The position numbers were made by a program, and so were the translations under genes. From Devosia sp. LC5 (GTDB lineage: Bacteria; Pseudomonadota; Alphaproteobacteria; Rhizobiales; Devosiaceae), in NCBI RefSeq assembly GCF_000735585.1, contig NZ_JNNO01000020.1:1-51196 (forward strand): a stretch of DNA of 51,196 nt. The letters run 5' to 3'. The notes under the pieces are model-generated. The model saw nothing but the letters and a program-made list of their open reading frames with translations. It had not been told where the DNA came from and did not search any database. Shown piece after piece: positions 1 to 7,452 of the stretch; positions within the stretch are counted from its first letter, which is position 1, and each line of letters starts with the position of its first letter.

Positions 1-493
1 GATGGGCCTGGACAGCTGCGAGGCAGAATCGTTCGCCGCGCATGCGGGGGCGGTCGAAGAAGCAGACTTGGGGGTAGAAGGGGGGCGGCTGGATGAGGGG
101 CGGGCGCGGGAGACGCGGCGGGTTGGGCTGGCCGATGCCGATGCTGATCGAGCCATCGGGACCGCCAATTGTGAAGCCGAAGGACAGGCCGGGCTGGTTC
201 GGATTGACCGGGCGGCCGCCGGCAGTGAGGTAGCGGGCGGAAACCCAGCCATCCGGCCCTGCCTTGGCGATATAGCACCAGGAGCCCTGGCAGCGCTGGA
301 CATCTACCCGGGTGCCGGCGCGCGCCACATCGACCACGGCATAATTGGTGCCCGGTCCCTGGCGGACATTGACATTGGTGGTGATGGTGCCGGGCGCCGC
401 CTGGGCGGCAGGCAGGAACACCACGACGGCGGCCGCTGCGACGGCAATGGCCGCAACGATCTTCAGCAGCATTCTGTTTTTATGGGATTGCAT
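1..493 (-). CDS. Secreted SH3b-domain protein with crystallin-like C-terminus (partial)
   Basis: The gene reads leftwards and runs off the window, so only about the first 164 residues are present. The protein starts MQSHKNRMLLKIV with a hydrophobic signal segment ending near AQA-AP. A bacterial SH3 domain follows (about residues 35-90; TTNVNVRQGPG, GTRVDV, DGWVSARYL), then a Pro-rich linker and the start of a Cys-containing segment (VCFFDRPRMRGERFCL). That segment matches the beta/gamma-crystallin or peptidase-inhibitor-I36-like end of the next gene (837-1544). The ATG at 493 is preceded by AGGAG at good spacing. It is probably a periplasmic or envelope protein. The molecular role is unknown; SH3b domains often bind cell-wall peptides. 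Confidence 0.75.
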   Translation of the reverse strand, partial: MQSHKNRMLLKIVAAIAVAAAAVVVFLPAAQAAPGTITTNVNVRQGPGTNYAVVDVARAGTRVDVQRCQGSWCYIAKAGPDGWVSARYLTAGGRPVNPNQPGLSFGFTIGGPDGSISIGIGQPNPPRLPRPPLIQPPPFYPQVCFFDRPRMRGERFCLAAVQAH

Positions 494-836
494 GGATGAC
501 GCTCCTCACTCAACGCCAGACAATTTTTCGCCACATTAGATCAGAAACGGGACCGGGCGTACAAAGTTCCCCGGCCACACGCTATTATGGTTGCTAAATC
601 AATAGCCTACGGAGTGTGCGTGCGCCCTGGCCTGACCCCACGCCCCTAGGGCAATCGCCTCGGTTTTCTGACAGAGGGAGAGCCACGAGCCAGTCCCCTG
701 TCCTTGAGGGGTGTTGAGCCTCCAGAAGCTCCATGTTGGCGGAACGCTCAGAACCCCCACCCTCAATCCCTCCCCTCAAGGGGGAGGGAGGCGGATCGGG
801 GCTCTCGAAATTGACTCCAAGACCTGTCGGTTCAGC
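494..836. other. Intergenic region between the two SH3b genes
   Basis: This 343-bp gap holds the promoter side of the partial gene at 1-493 and the 3' flank of the next gene. Near 761-791 there is a short C-rich palindrome (CCCTCCCCTCAAGGGGGAGGG) of a kind that recurs between genes in this window. Reading frames across it have no ribosome site or family resemblance. No other gene or RNA is evident. Confidence 0.4.
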
Positions 837-1544
837 CTAGTAGACGTCGATGGACGAAGCCTGGCTGTCGATCTGGCCGCGCAGGCGCGGGGTGTCGGAG
901 CGCAGCGTCACGCAGGCGCCGTATTGGAACTGATCGGAACACAGATCGACGCGGGCGCCGCCGAAGACCTCGACCGAGCGGATGGCGTCGTTCCAGCCAC
1001 GGGGCAGGCTGTCCATGGTTTCCCCCTGATCGAGGCAGAAGCTGCGGCCGCGCATGTTGCGCTCGCTATAGAAGCAGGCGCCGGCATCTTCATAGACCGG
1101 AGGCTGGGGCGGACGCGGAGGCTGGGGTTGCGGGCGCGGCGGCTGCGGCCAGCCTGGATTCCAGCCGCCATTGCCGGGGCCTGGATTCCAGCCACCACCA
1201 TTGCCCGGGCCGGGGCCGGGATTGCCGGGGAACCAGCCGCCACCATTGCCAGGGACGGGCTGGGGTTGCGGGCGTGGCGGTTGTATCGCCGGGCCGCCAA
1301 TGGCGACATAGGCGGCAGAGACCCAGCCGGAGGCGCGGCCGTAACTCACCCGGCACCAGCCGCTGCTGTCGCATTGGGCATCGATCCGGGTGCCGGCCTG
1401 CAGCACGTCGAGTACGGCGGTCTGCTGGCTGGGACCGGAGCGCACATTGACATTGGTGGTGACGGTTGCCGGCGCGGCCAGGGCGGCACCGACCGATGCC
1501 AGGGCGGCCATGGCGGTGAAAATGGCGAGGCGGAAGGATTTCAT
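837..1544 (-). CDS. Secreted SH3b plus beta/gamma-crystallin-like protein
   Basis: The product is 235 residues. A signal peptide (MKSFRLAIFTAMAALASVG...ALA-AP) is followed by a bacterial SH3 domain (about residues 25-82; TTNVNVRSGPS, GWVSAAYV). A long Pro/Gly/Trp-rich linker (about 85-150) leads to a C-terminal domain (CFYSERNMRGRSFCL..., RSVEVFGG) resembling the beta/gamma-crystallin or peptidase inhibitor I36 fold. The ATG at 1544 was chosen over an upstream in-frame ATG because GGGGAG lies just before it and the signal peptide starts there. It is a paralogue of the gene at 1-493. The likely location is the periplasm or cell surface; function is unknown. Confidence 0.8.
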   Translation of the reverse strand: MKSFRLAIFTAMAALASVGAALAAPATVTTNVNVRSGPSQQTAVLDVLQAGTRIDAQCDSSGWCRVSYGRASGWVSAAYVAIGGPAIQPPRPQPQPVPGNGGGWFPGNPGPGPGNGGGWNPGPGNGGWNPGWPQPPRPQPQPPRPPQPPVYEDAGACFYSERNMRGRSFCLDQGETMDSLPRGWNDAIRSVEVFGGARVDLCSDQFQYGACVTLRSDTPRLRGQIDSQASSIDVY

Positions 1545-1791
1545 GTGTGCTCCCCGTGGACCGCCAATCGGCGGCTGATGGCACCTAATAAACACCAGTC
1601 AGGTGAATGTGGGCTGAACGATTGGTACAGTTTGGAGCGTCAGGGTGAGGGCGCGATGCTGGGACATTGGAGATGTGGAAGCATCGCACCCCTCACCCGC
1701 CTTCTGCGCCGTCGCCCCTCGGTCGTCGCCCGAGGGCAGGCTCTCTCCCCTGAGGGGCGAGGTGAGGCGGGATCGCGGCTAGCCTGTGCTC
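1545..1791. repeat. Intergenic stretch with C-rich palindromic repeat
   Basis: The gap carries the motif CTCTCCCCTGAGGGGCGAG followed by GTGAG at 1741-1767. The same motif recurs at 6244-6269 and 8924-8950, always between genes. An upstream GGTGAGGGGTGCGATGC-like segment is shared in inverted form with 6180-6235. This is a dispersed non-coding repeat with no sign of mobility genes. Confidence 0.5.
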
Positions 1792-2181
1792 TTACGAAGG
1801 TTCGATGCGGCGCTTCTGGCCGTCTTCGCCGAGCGAGACATAGACAAAGCGGCCTTCGGTGACCTTGACGCGATCATCGAGCCGGTTGCGGCGGGCCCAG
1901 GCTTCCAGACCCACGGTGATCGAGGTGTTTCCGACGCGCTCGATAGTGGTGTAGACGCACAGGATATCGCCCACCTTGACCGGGGCGATGAAGGTCATGG
2001 CTTCGACGGCGACGGTGACGACACGGCCCTGGGCGCGCTCGACGGCGGCGATGGCGCCGGCAATATCCATCTGGCTCATCACCCAGCCGCCGAAAATATC
2101 ACCGGCAGGGTTGGTGTCGGCGGGCATGGCCAGGGTGCGGATGGTGAGCGCACCCTTGGGGTCGGTGGTGTCAGTGATCAT
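1792..2181 (-). CDS. Acyl-CoA thioesterase, YciA-like hotdog protein
   Basis: This 129-residue single hotdog-fold protein matches the YciA/acyl-CoA hydrolase family, which cleaves acyl-CoA to free acid and CoA in the cytoplasm. Visible signatures are the N-terminal MPADTNPAGDIFGGWVMSQMD segment (split here as MPADTNPAGDIFGG and WVMSQMD), with the Asn/Asp catalytic region, and the middle strand VEAMTFIAPVKVGD typical of the family. The length fits. It overlaps the end of the thymidine kinase gene by 11 bp on the same strand, so the two are probably co-transcribed and translationally coupled. Substrate chain length cannot be read from sequence. Confidence 0.85.
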   Translation of the reverse strand: MITDTTDPKGALTIRTLAMPADTNPAGDIFGGWVMSQMDIAGAIAAVERAQGRVVTVAVEAMTFIAPVKVGDILCVYTTIERVGNTSITVGLEAWARRNRLDDRVKVTEGRFVYVSLGEDGQKRRIEPS

Positions 2182-2776
2182 GTTCGGGTCCTTTCACGGG
2201 CCAGCGGCCAACCGCTTCTTCCCAATGCTTGCGGCAGAGGGAAATATAGACCGATTTCTCGATCGAAACCTGCTCGCCATCGGTCAGCACGCGGCCGGTT
2301 GTATCCTGGCGCACGACCATGGTGGCCTTGGCGCCGCATTCGCAGATGGTGCGGATTTCGCGCAGCACATCGGCAATGGCGAGGAGTTGGCTGGATCCGG
2401 GAAACAGCTTGCCGCGGAAATCGGTGCGCAGGCCAAAGCACATGACCGGAATCTTGAGGCGATCGGCGACGCGGGCGAGCTGCCAGACCTGGTCTGGCGT
2501 GAGGAATTGCGCTTCGTCGACAAAGACGCAATCGACCTTGGCTTCGTCCATATGGTCGCGCACGGCCTGGTAGAGATCGTCTTTGGATGAATAGAGTTCG
2601 GCCGGTTCGGCAATGCCGATGCGTGAGCTGATCAGGCCGACGCCGTCCTCGGCATAAAGCGCGGAGGTATAGAGCAGCGGGCGCATGCCGCGCTCGCGGT
2701 AATTATAGGCGGCCTGCAACAGAAGCGTGGATTTGCCCGCATTCATTGCCGCGTAGGAGAAGTAAAGTTTGGCCAT
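2171..2776 (-). CDS. tdk: Thymidine kinase
   Basis: The 201-residue protein is a type II thymidine kinase that phosphorylates thymidine with ATP in the pyrimidine salvage pathway. The P-loop AAMNAGKST is at residues 9-17. The Walker B and catalytic segment VFVDEAQFL carries the expected Glu. A C-terminal zinc-binding region (ICECGAKA ... LCRKHW) is present. The length is typical for the bacterial enzyme. It is the first gene of a two-gene unit with the downstream thioesterase, overlapping it by 11 bp. The start is the first ATG and fits the conserved MAKLYFSY N-terminus. Confidence 0.95.
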   Translation of the reverse strand: MAKLYFSYAAMNAGKSTLLLQAAYNYRERGMRPLLYTSALYAEDGVGLISSRIGIAEPAELYSSKDDLYQAVRDHMDEAKVDCVFVDEAQFLTPDQVWQLARVADRLKIPVMCFGLRTDFRGKLFPGSSQLLAIADVLREIRTICECGAKATMVVRQDTTGRVLTDGEQVSIEKSVYISLCRKHWEEAVGRWPVKGPEHDH

Positions 2777-3149
2777 GCGGGTGCGGGACTCTGGGGTTTT
2801 GCGCAGGGTATTTCATCAAGCCAATAGACCGGAATGGGCAAGGCTAGAAGCCTCGCCGGCGGCGTTCAACAGTTCATTGCGGCGGCGCCAAAAAAGAGGC
2901 CGCCACGAGGGCGGCCGAAATGCCGATCTGATCGGCGGAGCCGGGGTTGGCGGCCGGGCTCCAAAAGGCCGGGCGCGACGTTGGGGACGTGGGGCGCGGC
3001 AGTCCGGGCTGCATGGGGATCGCCGGGACAAGGCAGAGGCTAGCGGGCTTCTGTGACGCGGGCGTGACATGGATATTCAGGCCGAGTTCAGTTTGCGAAG
3101 GGCAGGATGGCTTCCTATGTTCCGGCAAGTCAGCATCTGGAGAATTGGC
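2777..3149. other. Intergenic region between divergent tdk and DUF2147-like gene
   Basis: This 373-bp region should contain divergent promoters for tdk and the gene at 3150. It also contains a terminator-like hairpin on the minus strand at 2890-2916 (separate entry), whose RNA source is not obvious. GC-rich frames on both strands lack ribosome sites and family resemblance, so I do not call a gene. Confidence 0.4.
2890..2916 (-). terminator. Rho-independent terminator-like hairpin of unknown source
   Basis: Read on the minus strand: GGCCGCC, loop CTCGT, GGCGGCC, then TC and six T residues. The 7-bp stem plus T run is a canonical intrinsic terminator. It lies upstream of tdk, in the tdk direction, with no recognisable gene ending just before it, so it may end a small RNA or attenuate a tdk leader. 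Confidence 0.55.
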
Positions 3150-3539
3150 ATGAAGGCAATGGTTCGCGCTTTGGCTGCATTGGGTTTTGCCGCGGCGGCG
3201 ACGCTGCCGGCGCTGGCGTCGCCGGAAGGTGTTTGGGAGGTCGAGAGCCGTGACTCGCGCTACAAGGTGACCCTGTGTGGCGACGGCACCCAGCTGTGTG
3301 GCGAGCTGATCTGGCTGGGCAATGGGGGCGATAGCCCCGAGAACCTGCCCTATCTCAATACGTTGCTGATCGACCATGCGCCGCAGATCAAGCCCAATCA
3401 GTGGAAGGGCGATCTGCACCTTTATGGGCACACGGCCAGCGGCACGATTACCCAGGTGAGCGAAGACCAGATTTCGCTGCAGGGATGCTTCATGCTGGTG
3501 GTGTGCAGGACCTATCAGATGCACCGGTATGGTGATTAG
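3150..3539 (+). CDS. Secreted DUF2147-like protein
   Basis: This is a 129-residue exported protein. The signal peptide MKAMVRALAALGFAAAATLPALAS is followed by GVWEVESRDSRYKVTLCGDG and LCGELIWLGN, which resemble the DUF2147 pattern of a small beta-rich periplasmic protein with paired cysteines. The ATG at 3150 was chosen because GGAG stands about 8 bp before it and the signal peptide begins there. The gene stands alone, divergent from tdk. Function is unknown for the family. Confidence 0.7.
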   Translation: MKAMVRALAALGFAAAATLPALASPEGVWEVESRDSRYKVTLCGDGTQLCGELIWLGNGGDSPENLPYLNTLLIDHAPQIKPNQWKGDLHLYGHTASGTITQVSEDQISLQGCFMLVVCRTYQMHRYGD

Positions 3540-3594
3540 GGGCTTGGCATTCGAACTTTTTGACGATCTTGCCAAGTTCTCCCAAACTCCCCTC

Positions 3595-3683
3595 CATCGT
3601 CATTGCCCGGCTTGTCCGGGCAATCCATTGCCGCTGTGGGCGCAGAGAGATGGATCACCCGGACAAGCCGGGTGATGACGATG
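3595..3683. repeat. Palindromic intergenic repeat, TTGTCCGGG family
   Basis: Two imperfect arms face each other: CATCGTCATTGCCCGG-CTTGTCCGGGCAATCCAT on the left and ATGGATCACCCGG-ACAAGCCGGGTGATGACGATG on the right, about 20 bp apart. Each arm is itself a small hairpin. A second copy with the two arm types swapped is at 39639-39726. The element lies between convergent genes and could act as a terminator or as a mobile-type intergenic palindrome. Confidence 0.75.
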
Positions 3684-3740
3684 AAAGGAGGAATCGCGCA
3701 AGCGGGAAGTCCCCAGAGGGGGGTGTGGGAACTGCGTGCC

Positions 3741-4625
3741 CTAACCCCGCCGCTTTGCCCAGAGGGGCGGCACGGTTTCGACCAGGACGATGGCAAGGAA
3801 AATCAGCGCGGCGCCTAGATAGCCGATGGGCGGTAGGCGTTCGCCCAGGATGAGGGCGCCGCCCAGCGCCGCGAAAAGGCTTTCGGCGGAGAGGATGATC
3901 GCGGCATTGGCGGCGGGCAGATATTGCTGGGCGATGGCCTGGCCGGTGAAGGCGATTGCCGTCGAGAAGCAGGCCGAATAGGCGATTTCGATCCAGCCAT
4001 TGCTGATGCTGGCCAGATCCGGCGCTTCGATCGGTACGGCCAGCACGGCCGAGACAATGCCCACGCTGAGGAAGGTGATCACCGAGAGCAGGATGGGCAG
4101 GCCGGTGGCGGTGGCCAGGTGCCCCAGCAGCAGGACGTGTAGCGCCCAGAACACGGCGCAGGCGATGACGAGGGCGTCGCCGAGGTTGAAGCTGTCGAAA
4201 TTGCCCCCATTGAGCAGGTAAATGCCGAGCAGTGCTATGGGCGCACAGAACCAGATGATGGGATGCGGCACGATGCGGGCAGCGAGCAGGCCGATGACCG
4301 GGACGAAGAAGACGTAGAGCCCGGTGAGGAACCCCGAATTGGTCACCGTGGTCAGCACCAGCCCATATTGCTGCAGGGTCGATCCGGCGAAGAAGACTGC
4401 GCACATGAGGGCGACGAGCTGCCATTGGCGCGCGGTGGGGCGGCTGGCAGTGCGGCGGAGTTCGCGCAAGGCGAGCGGGGCAATGAGCAGGCCGCCGATG
4501 ATGAAGCGGGTGCCCGAAAAGGTCAGCGGACCCATGGCATCCATGGCCGACTTTTGTGCCACGAAGGCGAGGCCCCAGAGCATGGTGCAGAAGAGGAGCG
4601 TCAGGGCGGCGAGGGGGCGGGACAT
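3741..4625 (-). CDS. EamA/DMT family inner-membrane transporter
   Basis: The 294-residue protein has about ten predicted transmembrane segments in two homologous EamA halves. Family features are the N-terminal LFCTMLWGLAFVAQKSAM segment, GTRFIIGGLL, and the C-terminal SLFAALGGALILGERLP with a closing hydrophobic helix ending in a basic tail (WAKRRG). DMT permeases export or import small metabolites; the substrate cannot be read here. A palindromic repeat lies between it and the aminotransferase-like gene upstream, so an operon is uncertain. Confidence 0.85.
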   Translation of the reverse strand: MSRPLAALTLLFCTMLWGLAFVAQKSAMDAMGPLTFSGTRFIIGGLLIAPLALRELRRTASRPTARQWQLVALMCAVFFAGSTLQQYGLVLTTVTNSGFLTGLYVFFVPVIGLLAARIVPHPIIWFCAPIALLGIYLLNGGNFDSFNLGDALVIACAVFWALHVLLLGHLATATGLPILLSVITFLSVGIVSAVLAVPIEAPDLASISNGWIEIAYSACFSTAIAFTGQAIAQQYLPAANAAIILSAESLFAALGGALILGERLPPIGYLGAALIFLAIVLVETVPPLWAKRRG

Positions 4626-4644
4626 GAATTACCGGATTTGCAAC

Positions 4645-4732
4645 AGACCTCATCCTGAGCTTGTCGAAGGACGAGGTCGTGACTGGATGGTGCCACGACC
4701 TCGTGGTTCGACAGGCTCACCATGAGGTCTAC
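4645..4732. repeat. Intergenic palindrome, CTTGTCGAA/TTCGACA family
   Basis: The left arm (AGACCTCATCCTGAGCTTG-TCGAAGGACGAGGTCGTG) and right arm (CACGACCTCGTGGTTCGAC-AGGCTCACCATGAGGTCT) form a large imperfect hairpin. Related copies are at 34783-34878 and 38520-38606, and a half copy at 30679-30713. All four are intergenic. Confidence 0.75.
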
Positions 4733-4744
4733 TGGGAGGAAAGC

Positions 4745-5968
4745 TCAGGGCAGCTCCGCGTCCAGCGCGGCAATCAGCTGGGCAACTTCTTCGGGCGTGG
4801 TGTAGTGCACGAAGGAGAGGCGGAGGACGCCGTGATTGGGGTCCACGCCCATAGCCTCGAGCAGGCGCACGGCGTAGAAATTGCCGCCGCTGGCCATCAC
4901 GCCATGCTTGGCGAGGCGGGCGGCGACGGTGGCGCCGGGTTCGGACAGGATCAGCGAGACGGTGGGGGCGCGGCTTTCGGCGTCGCCGGGACCGACAAGG
5001 CGGACATTGTTCTTGCCGCGCAGGTAATCGAGTAGCGGCTGAACCAGGGCGATTTCCTGGTTCCGCATGGCCTTGCGGGCGCGGGCGAAGGGATTGCCAG
5101 TGCCGCCGGCAATGTCAGCGACGGTTTCGAAATAGTCCGCAATGGCGCCGACGGCAGCGATCTGGGCGTGGTCGGGACCGGCGGGGGTCAGGCGATAGCG
5201 CAGCTTGGCGTCGTTGAAATAGTGGCCCTGATTGGGCAGTTCCAACGCCAGGGACGGGCGGATGGCCATGACGCCAAGATGGGGGCCATAAACCTTGTAG
5301 GCGGAGAATAGGTAGATATCGGCGCCCAATTCATTGAGGTCAGGCAGGCCGTGGGGCGCGTAGCTGACGCCATCGATGGCGGTGACGGCGCCGGCGGCAT
5401 GGGCGCGGGCCGAGATTTCGGCGATGGGGTTGATCTCGCCGACAATGTTGGAGCAATGCGGGGCGGCGACGAGACGCACCTTGGCGTCGAGGATGGCATC
5501 GAGGCCGGAGAGATTGAGGCGGCCGGTTTGCGGATCGACGCGCCATTCGCGCACTTCGATGCCGCGCGCGGCGAGGCGCCGCCAATTGCCGGTATTGGCT
5601 TCGTGATCCTGATTGGTGACAATGATGGCGTCGCCGGGCTTGAGCCAGGCGCCAAAGGCATTGGCCAGCACATAGGTATTGGCGGAGGTGGAGGGGCCGA
5701 AATGGATCCAGTCGGGATCGACATTGAAGGCCTGGGCGATGCGCTCATAACTGCGGTCCATGGCTTGGCCCGCCGCGATGGAGGCGGGGTAGACGCCATA
5801 GGGCTGCACTTTGGTCGTGCGGTAGAAATGCTCGAGCGTATCGAGCACGGGCCGGGCCGTGTAGGAGCCGCCGGCATTTTCGAAGAAGGCCTGGCCCGCA
5901 AGGGAGGGTTCGGAAAGAGAAGGGAAATGCGCCCGAATGCGGGCCGGATCGAGAGGCAGGGCGGTCAT
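4745..5968 (-). CDS. Class V aminotransferase, cysteine desulfurase-like
   Basis: The 407-residue protein is a fold-type I PLP enzyme of aminotransferase class V, near the cysteine desulfurase-like proteins (SufS/IscS-like without a clear role in cluster assembly). Visible features are FFENAGGSYTARPV near residue 29, the cofactor segment HFGPSTSANTYVLANAF, the Asp region AVTAIDGVSYAPHGLPDL, and the Schiff-base Lys in LFSAYKVYGPHLG. No suf or isc genes are nearby, so a role in Fe-S assembly is not supported and another beta-lyase or aminotransferase activity is possible. An attenuator-like structure lies about 50 bp upstream of the start. Confidence 0.8.
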   Translation of the reverse strand: MTALPLDPARIRAHFPSLSEPSLAGQAFFENAGGSYTARPVLDTLEHFYRTTKVQPYGVYPASIAAGQAMDRSYERIAQAFNVDPDWIHFGPSTSANTYVLANAFGAWLKPGDAIIVTNQDHEANTGNWRRLAARGIEVREWRVDPQTGRLNLSGLDAILDAKVRLVAAPHCSNIVGEINPIAEISARAHAAGAVTAIDGVSYAPHGLPDLNELGADIYLFSAYKVYGPHLGVMAIRPSLALELPNQGHYFNDAKLRYRLTPAGPDHAQIAAVGAIADYFETVADIAGGTGNPFARARKAMRNQEIALVQPLLDYLRGKNNVRLVGPGDAESRAPTVSLILSEPGATVAARLAKHGVMASGGNFYAVRLLEAMGVDPNHGVLRLSFVHYTTPEEVAQLIAALDAELP

Positions 5969-6295
5969 CTATATATCCAAAGAGGTGCCCCAGATTGGTA
6001 GTGGATGATTGGACAAAAGCAAACCCCGGCCGTTTGCGGGCCGGGGTTTGTGCGCGCCTCCTGGTGAGGGTTAGGCCAGGAGCCACGCATGGGACGGCGC
6101 CACCACAGGAGGTATAGGCGGCGCCGAAAGGAAATGGGGGCAGGGGAGTTGCTTCCCTTCGCCCTCCAGGGGGGAGGGATGCAATGCTGGGGCATAGCGA
6201 ATGCGGTCGCATCGCACCCCTCACCCGACGGCTTTGCCGCCGACCTCTCCCCTGAGGGGCGAGGTGAGAAGGGCATTGGCTAACAGCCGGTCAGA
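5969..6295. other. Leader region of the class V aminotransferase gene
   Basis: The 327-bp gap contains a strong terminator-like hairpin and two alternative stems (6021-6112, separate entry) close to the downstream start, and a copy of the CTCTCCCCTGAGGGGCGAG repeat at 6244-6269. A frame of about 100 codons here is repeat-derived and is not called. Confidence 0.45.
6021..6112 (-). promoter_or_regulatory. Attenuator-like leader upstream of the class V aminotransferase gene
   Basis: Read on the minus strand, the arm CAGGAGG (6063-6057) can pair with CTCCTGG (6082-6076, extended stem) or with CCTCCTG (6112-6106). It is followed by an 11-bp hairpin, AAACCCCGGCC and GGCCGGGGTTT (6049-6021), then TTTGCTTTTG. 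A terminator 50 bp in front of a start codon with competing upstream stems suggests transcription attenuation. No riboswitch class is recognised and no regulatory-codon leader peptide is obvious. Confidence 0.4.
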
Positions 6296-6919
6296 CTAGC
6301 CGTTGGTGGGCGCGGGCTGGGCCGGCTGGGCCGGACCATCCTGGCCGGGGCGGCCCCAATTGGGACGCTCGCCGCGCTCGGGCGCCAGGGCCTGCTGCTG
6401 CTCGGGGGTGAGGCTATCGAAGAAGGCGGTGACGGAGGGCTTGATGGCTTCAAGCGCCGCCAGATGGGCCGAGGTGATGGCAATGCGGGCGTCGAGCCGG
6501 GCTGCGACATCGGGCTTTTCCGCATCGGTTGCGGGGCGGGCGGCCTGGGCGGCGGTGGCGAAGTCATCGGCGGCGGCCAGCACGGCGGTTTTCATGGCAT
6601 CGAACAGGGGCTGCTGCTCGGCGGTGAGGTCGATGCGGTGGCTGAGCCGGACCAGGCCGATTTCGGCCGCTTCGGCACCGCGCTCGAAATTGAAGAAGCC
6701 GCCGCCATGGCGCAGCTCCATGCGGCGCATTCCGCCTTCGGGGAACTGACCTTTATGCTGGAAGCGATTGTGGCCGGGGCCGGGCTTTTGCACATCGGCG
6801 GCGGCAGGAGCAGTGGGGGCCGCCACGCCTGTTTCCTGGGCGAAGCTGGGGGCAAGGGAGGTGAAGCCGAGGGCGGCGGTCAGCAGTGCCACGATGGCGG
6901 GCTTGGAGATCGTCTTCAT
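6296..6919 (-). CDS. Periplasmic Spy/LTXXQ-like protein
   Basis: The 207-residue exported protein starts MKTISKPAIVALLTAALGF with a cleavage region SFAQ-ET. The mature part is helix-rich and has two LT-x-x-Q-like motifs, LTAEQQPLFDAM and LTPEQQQALAP, as in the Spy/CpxP or LTXXQ family of periplasmic chaperone or stress proteins. The Met at 6919 was preferred to one 42 codons upstream because AAGGAC and a proper signal peptide fit there. The N-terminal mature region and the C-terminus are Pro/Gly-rich and probably disordered. A chaperone role is inferred only from the motif. Confidence 0.7.
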   Translation of the reverse strand: MKTISKPAIVALLTAALGFTSLAPSFAQETGVAAPTAPAAADVQKPGPGHNRFQHKGQFPEGGMRRMELRHGGGFFNFERGAEAAEIGLVRLSHRIDLTAEQQPLFDAMKTAVLAAADDFATAAQAARPATDAEKPDVAARLDARIAITSAHLAALEAIKPSVTAFFDSLTPEQQQALAPERGERPNWGRPGQDGPAQPAQPAPTNG

Positions 6920-7043
6920 GGGAGCAAGTCCTTTTGCATGGGACCGGTTCGTCCGGTATCGAAAGGACCATAGGGGAGGCGAACTGTTCGCGACCTTGCG
7001 GGCGGATGAAGACTTGGTCAGGTTGGTAAGGAAGGGAGGCGGC

Positions 7044-7436
7044 ATGGTGGAATTGGTGAATGATCCATTTCCCGATCTGGCGGCACTGAACGGGCTATGG
7101 CGCAGCGCCTGGGGTGGGCCCGTGGCGGGGGGCTATGAGCGCGTATTGGAGCGGAGCCTGGCCCATGTCGGGGCCTATGAGGCGGGCGTACTGGTGGGGT
7201 TTGTCAATGTGGCGTGGGACGGGGGCGTGCATGCTTTCGTACTCGATACGTGTGTGCATGCGGGGCATCAGCGCAAGGGGATTGCGACGGGATTGGTGCG
7301 GCGGGCGGCGGAGCTGGCGCGGGCACGAGGCGCGGAATGGCTGCATGTGGATTTTGAACCGCAGCTGGCGGGGTTTTATCGCGGGTGTGGGTTTGCGGCG
7401 AGTGCGGCGGGGGTGATGCGGTTGAGTGCAGAATGA
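7044..7436 (+). CDS. GNAT family N-acetyltransferase
   Basis: The 130-residue protein is a compact GNAT domain. It shows VGFVNVAWDGGVHAFVLDTCV followed by the acetyl-CoA binding stretch HAGHQRKGIATGLVRRA (split here for length) and a closing WLHVDFEPQLAGFYRGCGF, the usual beta5-alpha4 end of the fold. The ATG at 7044 is preceded by GGAAGGGAGGCGGC, a strong ribosome site. Substrate is unknown. It is divergent from the LTXXQ-like gene and convergent with the PHP gene. Confidence 0.85.
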   Translation: MVELVNDPFPDLAALNGLWRSAWGGPVAGGYERVLERSLAHVGAYEAGVLVGFVNVAWDGGVHAFVLDTCVHAGHQRKGIATGLVRRAAELARARGAEWLHVDFEPQLAGFYRGCGFAASAAGVMRLSAE

Positions 7437-7452
7437 CGCACTCGCCTTCTTC

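Noticed and set aside
711..1862. Long plus-strand frame across the SH3b gene
   Set aside because: The minus strand has a signal peptide, SH3 domain and ribosome site; the plus frame is Ala/Gly-rich filler.
5965..6276. Frame of 103 codons on the minus strand before the aminotransferase gene
   Set aside because: Its sequence derives from the C-rich repeat and the terminator hairpin, and it lacks a ribosome site.
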